Positions 33,824-43,602 of a stretch of DNA of 64,000 nucleotides are shown one piece after another. Within the stretch, counting starts at the first letter, position 1; the number at the start of each line of letters is the position of its first letter. Origin of the DNA: Trypanosoma brucei gambiense DAL972. Lineage: Eukaryota; Euglenozoa; Kinetoplastea; Trypanosomatida; Trypanosomatidae. The stretch covers positions 1,550,001 through 1,614,000 of the forward strand of contig NC_026743.1 in the NCBI RefSeq assembly GCF_000210295.1, read 5' to 3'. The notes beneath the pieces were generated by a model. It did no database searches. It saw only the letters and a list, made by a program, of their open reading frames with translations, and had not been told where the DNA came from. Position numbers and translations under genes: made by a program.

Positions 33824-34561
33824 ATGAAAAGAGTTCTTTTACTCTTTGACGTTGACGGAACGCTAACTCCTCCTCGACTTTGCCAAACGGACGAAATGAG
33901 GGCTTTGATAAAGCGAGCGCGGGGTGCAGGGTTTTGTGTGGGTACAGTTGGAGGATCTGATTTTGCAAAGCAGGTTGAGCAACTCGGACGTGACGTCCTC
34001 ACTCAGTTCGATTACGTATTTGCAGAAAATGGTCTACTGGCGTACCGGAATGGATTAGAGATTCATCGGCAAAGTTTGTTGAATGCACTTGGAAACGACC
34101 GCATTGTAAAATTTGTTAAGAAAACGCTGCGACTCATTGCTGACCTTGATATTCCGGTCCAGAGGGGCACATTTGTCGAATATAGGAATGGTATGATAAA
34201 CGTTTCGCCGATAGGACGCAACTGCTCCCAGGCTGAGAGAGATGAATTTGAAGTTTATGATAACGAACACAGAGTCCGTGCAAGCTTAATTGCGGAGCTG
34301 GAGAAGAGCTTCCCCGATTTTGGGCTGAAATACTCTATTGGTGGACAGATAAGCTTTGATGTCTTTCCAGTAGGCTGGGACAAAACCTATTGTTTGCAGT
34401 TTGTTGAAGACGACTTCGAGGAGATCCACTTTTTTGGCGATAAGACCCAAGAAGGTGGAAATGACTACGAAATTTACACGGACAAGCGGACTATTGGGCA
34501 CAAAGTTACTTCCTACAAAGATACCATTGCAGAGGTGGAAAAAATAATTGCCATGAAGTAA
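33824..34561 (+). CDS. PMM: Phosphomannomutase (eukaryotic HAD type)
   Basis: The 245-residue enzyme interconverts mannose-6-phosphate and mannose-1-phosphate, which feeds GDP-mannose for N-glycans and GPI anchors. The N-terminal motif [11 protein letters not shown] has the catalytic aspartates D9 and D11 of the HAD superfamily, and family-specific stretches such as [38 protein letters not shown] and [17 protein letters not shown] are present. Length matches the PMM family. The upstream in-frame ATG at 33,782 is unlikely: a pyrimidine tract (33,780-33,804) and AG (33,813-33,814) lie between it and the ATG at 33,824. From the literature as I recall it, T. brucei PMM also has phosphoglucomutase activity. 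It is the first gene of the plus-strand block. Confidence 0.97.
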   Translation: MKRVLLLFDVDGTLTPPRLCQTDEMRALIKRARGAGFCVGTVGGSDFAKQVEQLGRDVLTQFDYVFAENGLLAYRNGLEIHRQSLLNALGNDRIVKFVKKTLRLIADLDIPVQRGTFVEYRNGMINVSPIGRNCSQAERDEFEVYDNEHRVRASLIAELEKSFPDFGLKYSIGGQISFDVFPVGWDKTYCLQFVEDDFEEIHFFGDKTQEGGNDYEIYTDKRTIGHKVTSYKDTIAEVEKIIAMK

Positions 34562-34909
34562 GCTACCAGGCTTTCTTCACAGTTTTTTTCGAAGACAACG
34601 TACAAACACCCTTACTTACCGTTGGTTTCTGATGGGATGGAACTCAATTGCTTTGGCACCGTTTTCTTTTAGCATCCAGGAAGAACCATGGCACATTGAG
34701 TGTACCGAAGTTTGTGGATGCGGTTTACCTTTTTTGACTTTATATTTCCTAGTTCATGGAGACACATCTCTTCTTTTTGGTGGTGGACTGTGCTGTTCAT
34801 ATTCAATCAAGTGTCTTTCCAAACCATATGTAGCGGGATGCTTTAAAATATTCACTAGAGTAACTATTCTCTTTCGCCCTTATCGACCGAAGAAATTGAG
34901 GCAGCGATA
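34562..34909 (+). other. Intergenic: PMM 3' UTR and ALKBH4 splice signal
   Basis: T-rich 3' UTR followed by a pyrimidine tract at about 34,864-34,881 and AG at 34,891-34,892, close to the next ATG. No gene seen. Confidence 0.55.
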
Positions 34910-35824
34910 ATGGATCACCCTCCCGCAGGACCGTTTGGAGGAGGGGAGTGCCGCTGCACTGGTATACGTTTTTGCCAGCACTGCATAGATTCAGATCGTG
35001 CACAGTCTATAGTCAGGCGGCACGTTTCACTCGCAAACGCATCTGATGTCGTTCTACGGCAATATACTGACCAGCGAATGTCCTCATGCTCCTTCGCTTG
35101 CGTGGGACCTAGTCTGCTTTCTATGTGCTGCGCATGTAAGACAGTTTTCGAAACGGCTGGTGGAGTACTAAAGTGCTGCGGAGATCACAAAGGTTTTATC
35201 GCGCGAACTGATATCGAACTATCCGGATTAACGATCCAACCAGGGTTTGTTTCTCCTAATGAAGAAGAGTACCTGGTGGCATTCTTTGATAATCCAGCCC
35301 CCTTTGCTGCCTGGAAAGTTTCACAAAGCGGAAGGAGGAAACAGGAGTACGGGCCTAAGGCCAATTTTAAGAAACGGAAGTTGAAGGTGGGTGATTTCCG
35401 AGCCTTGCCGCATCAGATGAAAACGACTCTGGACAGGGTCCGGTCCTTTGTTGCAGAACAAACGATGAGGGAATATTGTATTGTGGAAGTATCAGTTTTG
35501 GAATATACGGCTGAGTGTAGTTGTTTGGATCCTCACATCGACGACACGTGGCTATGGGGTGACCGCATTGGTGGTCTTAACTTGTTGGATGACGTTACTT
35601 TAACATTTGTGAGCGCTGATGAGGTCGCAGTGACCGTGTTTGTCCCACGTGGTGCTTTTTTTCTGCTAACCGGTGTAAGCCGCTACGAATGGATGCATGG
35701 CATACGGCGTGAGGATGTTAAAAACCGTCGTGTGTCTGTCACATTCCGGGAGTTTGCCGACAATTTGGTCGTTGATCAAGAAATACTTAAAACTATCGTA
35801 ATGTCCGCTACGACATTCACTTAG
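34910..35824 (+). CDS. ALKBH4: ALKBH4-type Fe(II)/2-oxoglutarate dioxygenase
   Basis: The 304-residue protein matches the ALKBH4 branch of the AlkB family, oxidative demethylases. It keeps the N-terminal cysteine cluster of that branch (ECRCTGIRFCQHC, residues 13-25), the SQSGRRKQEYGPKANFKKRKLK stretch (138-159), the HxD iron ligands H209 and D211 in DPHIDDTWLWG, the distal histidine H263 in WMHGIRR, and the 2-oxoglutarate-binding arginine region RRVSVTFRE (273-281). All expected catalytic residues are present, so it should be active. Human ALKBH4 acts on actin lysine and possibly DNA 6-methyladenine; the trypanosome substrate is unknown. A cysteine-rich insertion (60-90) after the first cluster is longer than I recall in the human protein. 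Confidence 0.93.
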   Translation: MDHPPAGPFGGGECRCTGIRFCQHCIDSDRAQSIVRRHVSLANASDVVLRQYTDQRMSSCSFACVGPSLLSMCCACKTVFETAGGVLKCCGDHKGFIARTDIELSGLTIQPGFVSPNEEEYLVAFFDNPAPFAAWKVSQSGRRKQEYGPKANFKKRKLKVGDFRALPHQMKTTLDRVRSFVAEQTMREYCIVEVSVLEYTAECSCLDPHIDDTWLWGDRIGGLNLLDDVTLTFVSADEVAVTVFVPRGAFFLLTGVSRYEWMHGIRREDVKNRRVSVTFREFADNLVVDQEILKTIVMSATTFT

Positions 35825-36078
35825 TGGCGTTCTGAGTCAGCAACTCGTGTTTCTCCCCCTTAAAGGTTTTTTGCATGCAATTGCACTTACAGCGCAGTGA
35901 CGTGGTAGTTGTTTTTTTTGTTTTGCGTGACGGTGTTGGAGTATCCGATCAACTATTTCCCCCCTGATAAACTTTATGCCCTTTATATATTGTTTCTACT
36001 GATATTTTCCGTACTCTAGGTTGACGACCGGAAGGGATTTTACATCCGTGAGGATAGTAGTAAGATATTGTTTCCGCT

Positions 36079-37254
36079 ATGCTGCCTATACTAAAGGCCG
36101 GGGAAGACGAGGGGGGTCCCCGGATCCCCCCTCCTCTATGGTGTGAGGCGAAGCGTGAGGCGTTAATCGATGGCAAAGGAAAAGTTAATCTTGAGGTAAT
36201 GCTTGTTCATTTTCTTCGGCAAGGACGTTTGAGCAAGCACGATGCACTCAACATAATTCAAAATGCATCAAGTGTACTTCGTACGGAACCCAACGTCCTG
36301 AGGATTGCTGATCCTTCGGTTGTAGTCGTCGGCGACGTTCGGGGACAGTTCTACGATTTAGCAAAAATTATATTTATAGGTAATATGTTCAGTAGGGCAA
36401 AAACGTATTTGTTTCTAGGTAATTATATTGACTCATGTTTTTTTAGCACCGAGTGTATACTCCTTTTGCTTGCGGCGAAACTAACCCACCCGAGTTGTGT
36501 ATTTTTGCTTCGTGGAAACCATGAATGCCGTTTTATGTCGAATATTTTCGATTTTCGGGGAGAGTGTCTGAAGAAATATAATGACGATGTTTACGAAGCC
36601 ATTATGACAGCGTTTGATTGTCTTCCACTGGCAGCTGTTGTAAACAATCAGTATTTTTGTGTACATGGAGGTCTTTCACCAGACGTTACGAGTGTTGACA
36701 ATATTCGCTTAATTTATCGATTTCGGGAACCCCCGTCGAAAGGGGCTATGTGTGATTTATTATGGTCTGATCCGTTTTGGGATGTAGAGAATCCGTCGTC
36801 AGTTTGCGAAGGTTCTAGAGATGATTATTACACCCCTGGAAATGGCCCATCGTACGGTACGGCGCCATGCTTTCTTGACAACGAGCAGAGAGGTTGCAGT
36901 TATTTGTTTAACTATCATAGTGTAAAGCACTTTTTGTTGACGAATGGTCTTCTTTGCGTCGTACGTAGCCATGAGGTTCAAGATGATGGTTATAAGTTGT
37001 ATAGGTTCAACAGTGTTTCCAATTTTCCGTGCATGATGTCCGTTTTTTCTGCCCCTAATTACTGTGATAACTTGCACAACAAGGGTGCAGTCCTCATTCT
37101 TGAGGGGAAACAAATAGGTATAAAGCAGTTTTGTTGCTCGCCTCATCCTTATGTTCTCCCAAAGCATCTTAACGCATTTGAATGGTCATTCTCTTACCTG
37201 TTGGATAGTGTTCGCGACATATTTGCTTCCATCATTTCGTGTGAGGGAGCATGA
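36079..37254 (+). CDS. Calcineurin-A-like phosphatase with degenerate active site (probable pseudophosphatase)
   Basis: The 391-residue protein aligns by eye with the calcineurin A (PP2B) catalytic domain from about 35 to 388, including PP2B-type stretches RFREPPSKGAMCDLLWSDP (214-232), RGCSYLFNY (271-279), SAPNYCD and QFCCSPHPYVLP (350-361). Three catalytic motifs are altered: GDxHG reads GDVRG (metal-binding His to Arg88), and GDxVDRG reads GNYIDSC (metal-bridging Asp to Asn115, phosphate-binding Arg to Ser119). GNHEC (146-150), VHGGLSP and RSHE (296-299) remain. The C-terminal helix (EWSFSYLLDSVRDIFASIIS) resembles the calcineurin B-binding helix; calmodulin-binding and autoinhibitory tails are absent. 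The frame is intact over its full length, so this is not a decayed pseudogene. A pyrimidine tract and AG at 36,018-36,019 precede it. Confidence 0.92.
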   Translation: MLPILKAGEDEGGPRIPPPLWCEAKREALIDGKGKVNLEVMLVHFLRQGRLSKHDALNIIQNASSVLRTEPNVLRIADPSVVVVGDVRGQFYDLAKIIFIGNMFSRAKTYLFLGNYIDSCFFSTECILLLLAAKLTHPSCVFLLRGNHECRFMSNIFDFRGECLKKYNDDVYEAIMTAFDCLPLAAVVNNQYFCVHGGLSPDVTSVDNIRLIYRFREPPSKGAMCDLLWSDPFWDVENPSSVCEGSRDDYYTPGNGPSYGTAPCFLDNEQRGCSYLFNYHSVKHFLLTNGLLCVVRSHEVQDDGYKLYRFNSVSNFPCMMSVFSAPNYCDNLHNKGAVLILEGKQIGIKQFCCSPHPYVLPKHLNAFEWSFSYLLDSVRDIFASIISCEGA

Positions 37255-40200
37255 TGAGACTCAAGTTTCCTGTTTGTAGAACTTACATTGTCGACCCCCT
37301 TTCCGTTCTATGCCTACGAGGGCCAGCAGCGAGAGGGTATATATACGCACATATAAGCTTCTTTCTTTTATCTCGCATTTTTGATTTTAACACCGCTCCG
37401 TTGTATTTAGGTGTGGGTTAGTATTTAGTTTAAAATTCTTTCAAGTCCTCTCAACTCAGTCAGGGTCGTAAAGAGCAAGACACAGAGGGGAAAGCTGCCC
37501 TATAATCGCCTGTGGCACATTTTCGTAAGTCCTCATTAGGTGTTCCTGCGCCAGCGGCGAAAACATTGCATCATTCCGTCGCCGTATGGAACCAACAATT
37601 GTGAAAAAAAAAGGATTTAATCGGGGGATCCCCTTGGAGCAGATCACTGTTATGAGGTTTGTTATGAGTGTTGCGAACAGGGAAACAGCTGGTGATGTTT
37701 ATAGACGTTCTGCTTTGGTATTGAGTATATGATTGCTGTACCAACTGCCATGAGGCAGTCATTCATACTTTTTTTGACTTTTAATTCGTTTTTTGATCAA
37801 AAGTGTACGTGTATGGAATCATCTTGAATATTTGGAGAATCAATCATACGTCCGGAAGATTTGAATATAGCAACTTCTTCTACCAGAGACCGAAATACCG
37901 GGATGTGTGATTTTATGCGGTTGCCGCTGGGAGCACGCTTCTATGCGTGCCTTTTACGAGGGCGCCTACGTTGTTGCAAGTGTGATCTGTGCGGCATTTA
38001 CTCGTACAGCGGAGAGCGGGGATATCGCTTCTGGGGTATGCGGGAACGGGACATTGAATGCCTTCTTTTCATCGTTAACACTCAACTTATTGAACATCTG
38101 TAGATGTCAAAGGGTGCCGATGCCGACTGATCATCGAGATAGCGACGGAGTTACCGTTGTTCCCTGGAGTGATGTCCGATTTTGCCAAATATGAGAGGAG
38201 GAGGTCTGTGTTTTCTCTTTTGACCGGACCGGTTATGAAATGAGTGATTTACCACTGCATTCAGCATGTGCAATGACAGCAGTAAGGTTTGTAACTCCGC
38301 TTAAATCACCACGAGTATGTGAGTGCTCGTGTGATATGTTGTACTGCGCAAGAAAGAAACACGTGGACCCAATTCCTGCCGTATCGACCCTCGGCAAAAA
38401 CGTTTCGAGCACCTCTTCGTTAAATATACGCTTGTGGATGGGCTTGAACGAGAGTGTTCGGCATCAAGATATATGTTTCCTGTGTAGGTAAAGACAATAG
38501 ATTCGAAGTTGACGTTTCCAGAAGTGTGCAACACGCTGTGGGAAGATTCCACTGGAAGCTGCATAATTTTGTTATGTACAGATGCCGTAGGTTCATTCGG
38601 TTGCTTCTAGAACCTCGTTGGAGGATTAGATAGGCATACAGGGAGTACGCCGTTGCTTGCTCGAGGTTATAGTGCACCTCCTGTTGACACGAACGGACAT
38701 ACGCACGTGTGTGAACACGAAGTGCCCTTCAAACCTTAAGGATTCGATGTTTCAGTCTACTTTATCATGCTGAGGGGTTAAACTGACCTATGTGTTTTTG
38801 CACTTGGGTGTGGTTTTAGAATTCTTTGAGAGGCGGGATATTAGCATGCAGTGCCTCTGTGCTCTATATCTTCCATGCACATCCGGTCTGGTGAATGACC
38901 CTATCTCTTTACTACGCGGTGTCATGCGGCTTATACTGACAGTTGTTAACTCTGGTGCATCCTGCTGGCGTGTTAATGGCCCTCGTTGAGCGGTGAGATG
39001 TGGAGCTCCCCTCCTTTTCAAGTGGTTCTGTAAATGGTGGCTAATCGTAACTCATTCTACAGATTTGCAGCTATGTTTTTTCCGCAGGCGCGCTGTGCAG
39101 AGATGTGTGATGCTTACAGGTGGATACCACATACTGCTCCGTTGCTGTGCGGGTTATGCTTGGGATGCAGACATGGAAGGATTGGGGAATACTGACTTCC
39201 ACGATGTGGGTGGCGTTAACGCTGACGAAGAAAAATATTGTTTTTGTAGATTGATTGTCAAACGAGCTGCGCGGGTGGCGTGGTGGGGGAAGGGCGTTGT
39301 TTTATTCTCTGTGTCGCTCAAGCGCTAGATCATGCACTTGAAGGAGTGTCCACCAGCGTCATCGGTGGGGTGGCTGCGCCCTTCGTTGACCATCTACATG
39401 TTTGGGTCGAAATCACTGGCGTTGTCGTCTGCTGTATTCGTGTTGGATTGCTTTACGATGGGGCGGAAGCAACGACTCCTCTCAGCAGTGGTAAATGTTC
39501 CTCTGACGTTGCGTCTGATGCTGTATTTCTCAACTTCATACAAGGGGGAGGAACCGAGATTACCACCATCTACATGTGTTCTTGGGTCTTCACAGGGCAA
39601 CAATTTTCTTCTTTTACCCGGCGCCTTTGCGGAGAGTGGCTGCACCACGTTCTTCCCAGGTCGAGAGGGCTTAATGAGTGAATTACAGGATGAATTGTGG
39701 CTACAGTTGCCGTCGAGGCTACTGATTTTAGCTAGATTAGATTTAGCGAACTTTTTATTTGCAGTTGTAGGTCGTTTGCCGAATAGTGGGATCAACCTCT
39801 TTCAGCAAAGGCCCCCTTCATCACTGGCAGTTTTACCCAAACGTTGCATGGGCATGACTCTTGTTGCCCTTACAACGTTGTAACTCCTCGCGGAAATGTC
39901 TCGATTGTGTCTCTTTCGTATGGACACTTCATTTGGAGGAGGTTTTATCCCTTTTTTTCTGATAAATTGATTTGTTGCAGCAACCTCGTCGTCCCCCAAC
40001 ATGAGTTGCACGGATCAATATTAAAGTGGAAAGAAGGGGTGCTACGACGCAGTGCTTTTGGTCGATGTCGGTAAGGTATCGCTTTGCTTCGCATTACAGG
40101 TTTTTTGTTTGGGGGTATTGCGCGGACGGTGTGTTTGTGTGTGTGTGAAAAGACTATGGGGGTAGCGAAGAAGGCCCGGTAAAGGGTCAGGTCGTGATGG

Positions 40201-40716
40201 AGCCGTGACAAACAGTAGGAGTGGTGGTAGCATCGAGAGGTGTCGCAACTCGGGCTTCGGTGCGCACAATATATGGGAAACGTTGCCCTCAAGGACCCCG
40301 CTGCCAGCTACTCGGTATTGGGGCGAAGGGACAAACTTGAAGTCATGGAGTTTGCTGAATTCCCTTCCAGTGAGAGCCTGCGGGTTGATCAGTTTAGACC
40401 AGTTTTAGGATGACCAAAATCTGGAACTTCAATATCCCACTGTTTTGTCTCCGCACAGCCTTAAGGTTGTGAAACGTCACGAACAGGGAGTGCCGTAGGA
40501 CCACGTGGGTACCCGCTTTAATAACCGCAGGGGCTAGCCGTGTTTTACTATTCCCCTCCCCGATAAAAGAGGCAGTAGCACTGTTCCTTCTTGTTTTCAT
40601 ATTTGTTTTCGTTTTGTAAAAAAAAAAAATTCCTTGGATGCTCTTCTTTTTCCTCCTAACCTTTTATCAATTATTCCAATGGAAAAAAAAAGCAGCAACA
40701 GGACTCACCGGCCACT
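37255..40716 (+). other. 3.5 kb with only fragmentary ORFs
   Basis: This is the longest gene-poor stretch inside the plus-strand block. Several plus-strand ORFs of 80-183 codons lie in different frames (37,907-38,194; 38,240-38,491; 38,993-39,328; 39,280-39,681; 39,332-39,883). The minus strand frame through 39,394-40,014 is also open except for one stop. None resembles a family I know. It could be one or more decayed genes, fast-evolving small genes, or a long UTR. At its right end a pyrimidine tract (40,639-40,665) and AG (40,691-40,692) serve the next gene. Confidence 0.45.
39332..39883 (+). CDS. Possible small hypothetical protein
   Basis: A 183-codon frame begins with ATG and is preceded by a pyrimidine-rich stretch (about 39,298-39,318) and an AG at about 39,320, so it could be spliced and translated. 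The sequence is rich in Leu, Ser and Pro, without recognisable domains, signal peptide or clear membrane helices (a weak hydrophobic stretch lies near 31-42). Another plus frame and the antisense frame are open over the same bases, so the openness may reflect local composition. It could be an unannotated lineage-specific gene or part of a decayed one. Confidence 0.3.
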   Translation: MHLKECPPASSVGWLRPSLTIYMFGSKSLALSSAVFVLDCFTMGRKQRLLSAVVNVPLTLRLMLYFSTSYKGEEPRLPPSTCVLGSSQGNNFLLLPGAFAESGCTTFFPGREGLMSELQDELWLQLPSRLLILARLDLANFLFAVVGRLPNSGINLFQQRPPSSLAVLPKRCMGMTLVALTTL

Positions 40717-41736
40717 ATGGTGGATAAACTAACCCCACCATTCGTTCCTCCGTTTCAGCACACGAAAATGCCTGCAGTGCCGTGCCGGGCAAGCAAAGGG
40801 CATCATCAGGTTCAGCTGCAGCACTCCGTGATAACGTTTGGTTCACCAAATGTGGAGGATGGTTCAAGATTCTTCAGGCAGGTAGTCGAAGGCGTGCGCA
40901 CAGGTTCAGAGCGAGTGCTGCCAAAGGATGAAAGTAGACGATGCCTCAGTGGTGAGAGCGATGGCGCGACTAGTCGAAGGTTACAGCAGCTGAATACTGA
41001 CCTTCAGCAGGCGCTACAGAAGCTACGGCAGAGGGACCGGGAAGAAACTAAGCTACGACGAAGGTTGTCTGTAGTTCAACTCAAGCTAGAGGAAGCGGCT
41101 GAGCGTCACAGTGCTACGATAGAACACGTCCTCGGGCTGATGGACGTGTACGGATCACGGATGGAGGAACAGAGGATGGAGCTTCAGCGATTGCGCGCAA
41201 AGGTAAATAACTGTGATAAAACCTCCGAAGGGCTTAGAAACGAGGGGGTAATCAGTGCTCCAGTTGGAGTCCGTGGGTTGAAGGCTAGTGCTGTGCAGGC
41301 AGAGAATGAAAGCCTGAAGAATCGCGTTAAGTCACTCACTGATGAGAGGGAGGAGTTGAGGAAAATGACACAAAGGCTACAGGATGAAAAGGAGGAGAAC
41401 CTACAAACTTTTTCCAACATACGGAACAAGTTAACGGCCGATATCATGGATAAACAACAACAAATACATCAAGCTAACAAAAAATTGAAAGAGTTATCGG
41501 ATGAAGCTGCGGCTAGGGATATCTTGGTTCAACAAGTGCGACTTTTCGTGCAAATGGTTTGCCAGCCTGATTTCCACGTGGTTAAGGACACCTCTCTCCA
41601 ACCAGTCGACCGGAGCAGGACCGAACCAACAGGTTTTGTTTTAGTTCCCCTGACGCTGATGCTGCAGGGTTACTCTCTACTTTCAAACGAAGACCGCGAT
41701 GACCTTGTAGAACTGTACCGGCAACGGCTCACTTGA
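40717..41736 (+). CDS. Coiled-coil protein, unknown function
   Basis: The protein has 339 residues. The N-terminal 60 residues are Pro/His/Gln-rich. Coiled coil runs from about 85 to 165 (around QQALQKLRQRDREE and RMELQRLRAKV) and from about 190 to 275 (around RVKSLTDEREELRKMTQRL and KQQQIHQANKKLKEL). The C-terminal 65 residues form a separate, more hydrophobic segment (FVLVPLTLMLQGYSLLSNEDR) that may be a small globular domain. No catalytic motif is present. A second in-frame ATG at residue 18 is possible. A pyrimidine tract about 50-80 bases upstream and an AG at 40,691-40,692 support the gene. Family not recognised; composition is like many trypanosome cytoskeletal proteins. Confidence 0.85.
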   Translation: MVDKLTPPFVPPFQHTKMPAVPCRASKGHHQVQLQHSVITFGSPNVEDGSRFFRQVVEGVRTGSERVLPKDESRRCLSGESDGATSRRLQQLNTDLQQALQKLRQRDREETKLRRRLSVVQLKLEEAAERHSATIEHVLGLMDVYGSRMEEQRMELQRLRAKVNNCDKTSEGLRNEGVISAPVGVRGLKASAVQAENESLKNRVKSLTDEREELRKMTQRLQDEKEENLQTFSNIRNKLTADIMDKQQQIHQANKKLKELSDEAAARDILVQQVRLFVQMVCQPDFHVVKDTSLQPVDRSRTEPTGFVLVPLTLMLQGYSLLSNEDRDDLVELYRQRLT

Positions 41737-42594
41737 AAAGTAACACCCACGCCGGCTGATACCTCGTACTAAAACCACGTGGAGTAGTGTGTGAAACAGT
41801 ATTTTTTCTCCCCGTTCTTTCTCATCAGCACGCTAATATAACTTCTTTACCTCGCTACGCAACGGGTGCGTACGCCGAGAGGGTCAGAAACGCATGTTAG
41901 CCACTTATTTTTAAAAAAAGAAAAAGAGAGCAAACACTTCTCGGTCCTGTGGGGAAGAAGTGTCCCTATTTTTCACCACATTTTAGTGTTGGTTACTTAA
42001 AACATTTGCTCGGGGTATCTGCGCATACATTGGGCAAACTGTGTATCAGCCGTTTGGTGATGTATGTGGTGGCATAAACATGGTGGTACACGAACTCCCC
42101 ACCCCCATCCCCGCGGTAGAAGAAGTCTACCATGTGTCACTAGCGTTCATGTGCAATTTTTGTTTTTGTGATGGCAACAACAGAGAGGACCATTGGCAGT
42201 AACAGTTTTCTCTCTTTTTTTTGTTATTTTGTGCACACAAATGGACATTGTCTTTTTTCGTGTATTCCATAATGGTTTTAGCAGATCGTACGTGTACGTT
42301 TTGGCCTGCCTCTGTGTTTCTTTCCCGTACTATTGCTCTCCGTTCTGTCCCCTCTCCGGCGTATTGTCGTTCAGCTTTAGGTCACCAAAGGTGACGTAGC
42401 TTGCTGTGGCCATCAATACGGAAGGAAAAGAAGGGAAAAGGACGTTTATAACTCGGAAAACAGGGCCCCGGTAGCGTAGTCTAGTGACCAGTGTGAGCAC
42501 CTCTAAGCAAAAAAGAAGTTAAGGGAGAGAAAGATAGGACAAAGTACGAGCGTGTGGAAGAAAGGGGAGGTAATCGACGCAACACCTTGGTTTA
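41737..42594 (+). other. Intergenic: 3' UTR and splice region
   Basis: A T-rich 3' UTR is followed by a pyrimidine tract at about 42,322-42,375 with an AG at about 42,380, predicting a 5' UTR of about 215 bases for the CFAP97 gene. The small ORF at 42,193-42,399 covers that tract and was not called. Confidence 0.5.
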
Positions 42595-43080
42595 ATGTCT
42601 GTCGCACCAAAACGTACGGCCGAGTTGCTGTGGCTAGAGCAGCAGCGGGCGAGGCAGTATGAACAGCATCGGAAACGTGTGGAGCAACAGAAACCATGTG
42701 TCGACAACAAGACTCCCCGAAATCTAAGCTTGAGCAACAAGCGCGCCCTCATGGAGCAAGAACGACGAAAATGCATTGACGAGGAAAACAGACGGTTAGT
42801 TGTGAATATGTCCGCTATTATGGAACGTGGAGGCGGCATCGACAACAAGGAACCTTGGCGTCGTACCAACGGCCCCCGCGACGCAGAAATTCGTCGGAGA
42901 AGAGAACAGCAAAAGCTTGCGGAGGAGAACTTAAAATTACTTCACCGTTTAGAGAACGTCAAGCCTGTGTATCGCCTTGAAAAGTGGGAAATGGAGCGAG
43001 ATGAAAACGAGATACTCGTCGACCGAATCAGCCGCTACCCGTACATACCAATGAATAGAAGGAAGGGCGTGGGTGAGTAG
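42595..43080 (+). CDS. CFAP97 (Hemingway/KIAA1430) domain protein
   Basis: The protein has 161 residues, close to the short CFAP97D1 type. It is highly charged and helical. The family pattern is visible: VDNKTP near 35, a helix with EQERRKCIDEENRRL around 55-68, then DAEIRRRREQQKLAEENLKLLHRL and the closing KPVYRLEKWEMERDEN near 121-136, matching the conserved sequence in which an ENxxLLxRL helix is followed by KPxY and a Trp. CFAP97 proteins are needed for sperm flagella and cilia in animals and flies, so a flagellar axoneme role is likely by family. No signal peptide or membrane helix. The assignment is by motif recognition, not alignment. Confidence 0.8.
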   Translation: MSVAPKRTAELLWLEQQRARQYEQHRKRVEQQKPCVDNKTPRNLSLSNKRALMEQERRKCIDEENRRLVVNMSAIMERGGGIDNKEPWRRTNGPRDAEIRRRREQQKLAEENLKLLHRLENVKPVYRLEKWEMERDENEILVDRISRYPYIPMNRRKGVGE

Positions 43081-43602
43081 TAGATAATGTTCTGCAGCCC
43101 CACTCTGCGTGCTGGCTGTTACTTCTTTGCAAGTATTTAGTCGCCCACTTTTACCCCTCTCCCTTGGGCTGCGGCATCCTTTTTTTTTTTTTTAGCAGGC
43201 TACCGCTCCACTTATGTATGTATTCTGTGAAGTTTACTAGAGACCCTGCATATTTTATCCGTGTGGCGTGTCAAGTCGTGGCCCACCCGCCATATATGTG
43301 AGCACACACGCATATATAAATATATATATGAATCTGATTGTTTGTGAAATAGATGTGTCAACTACTGGGGAAGAGCAACGACACAAACGGAGGAAACGCC
43401 ACTCACTTAGCCGACGTTGTCTTTCTCGTGCCTTTTTTTTACGGTCTAACATATGGCAGCTCACAAACTCGTTAATATATGAATTTTTTGCACACGTATC
43501 AAATCTTCTTTACTCCTTTTCTTTACGGGGTGCAGCTTCCAATTCACACAGAACAAATAAATAAGCATCCATACACAGTTGCAAGGGCTAAGTGTCCGAT
43601 CG
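43081..43602 (+). other. Intergenic: transporter splice region
   Basis: T run at about 43,182-43,193, a TA-rich stretch at 43,310-43,330 and a clear pyrimidine tract (43,502-43,525) ending in CAG at 43,531-43,533 upstream of the transporter. No gene. Confidence 0.55.
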
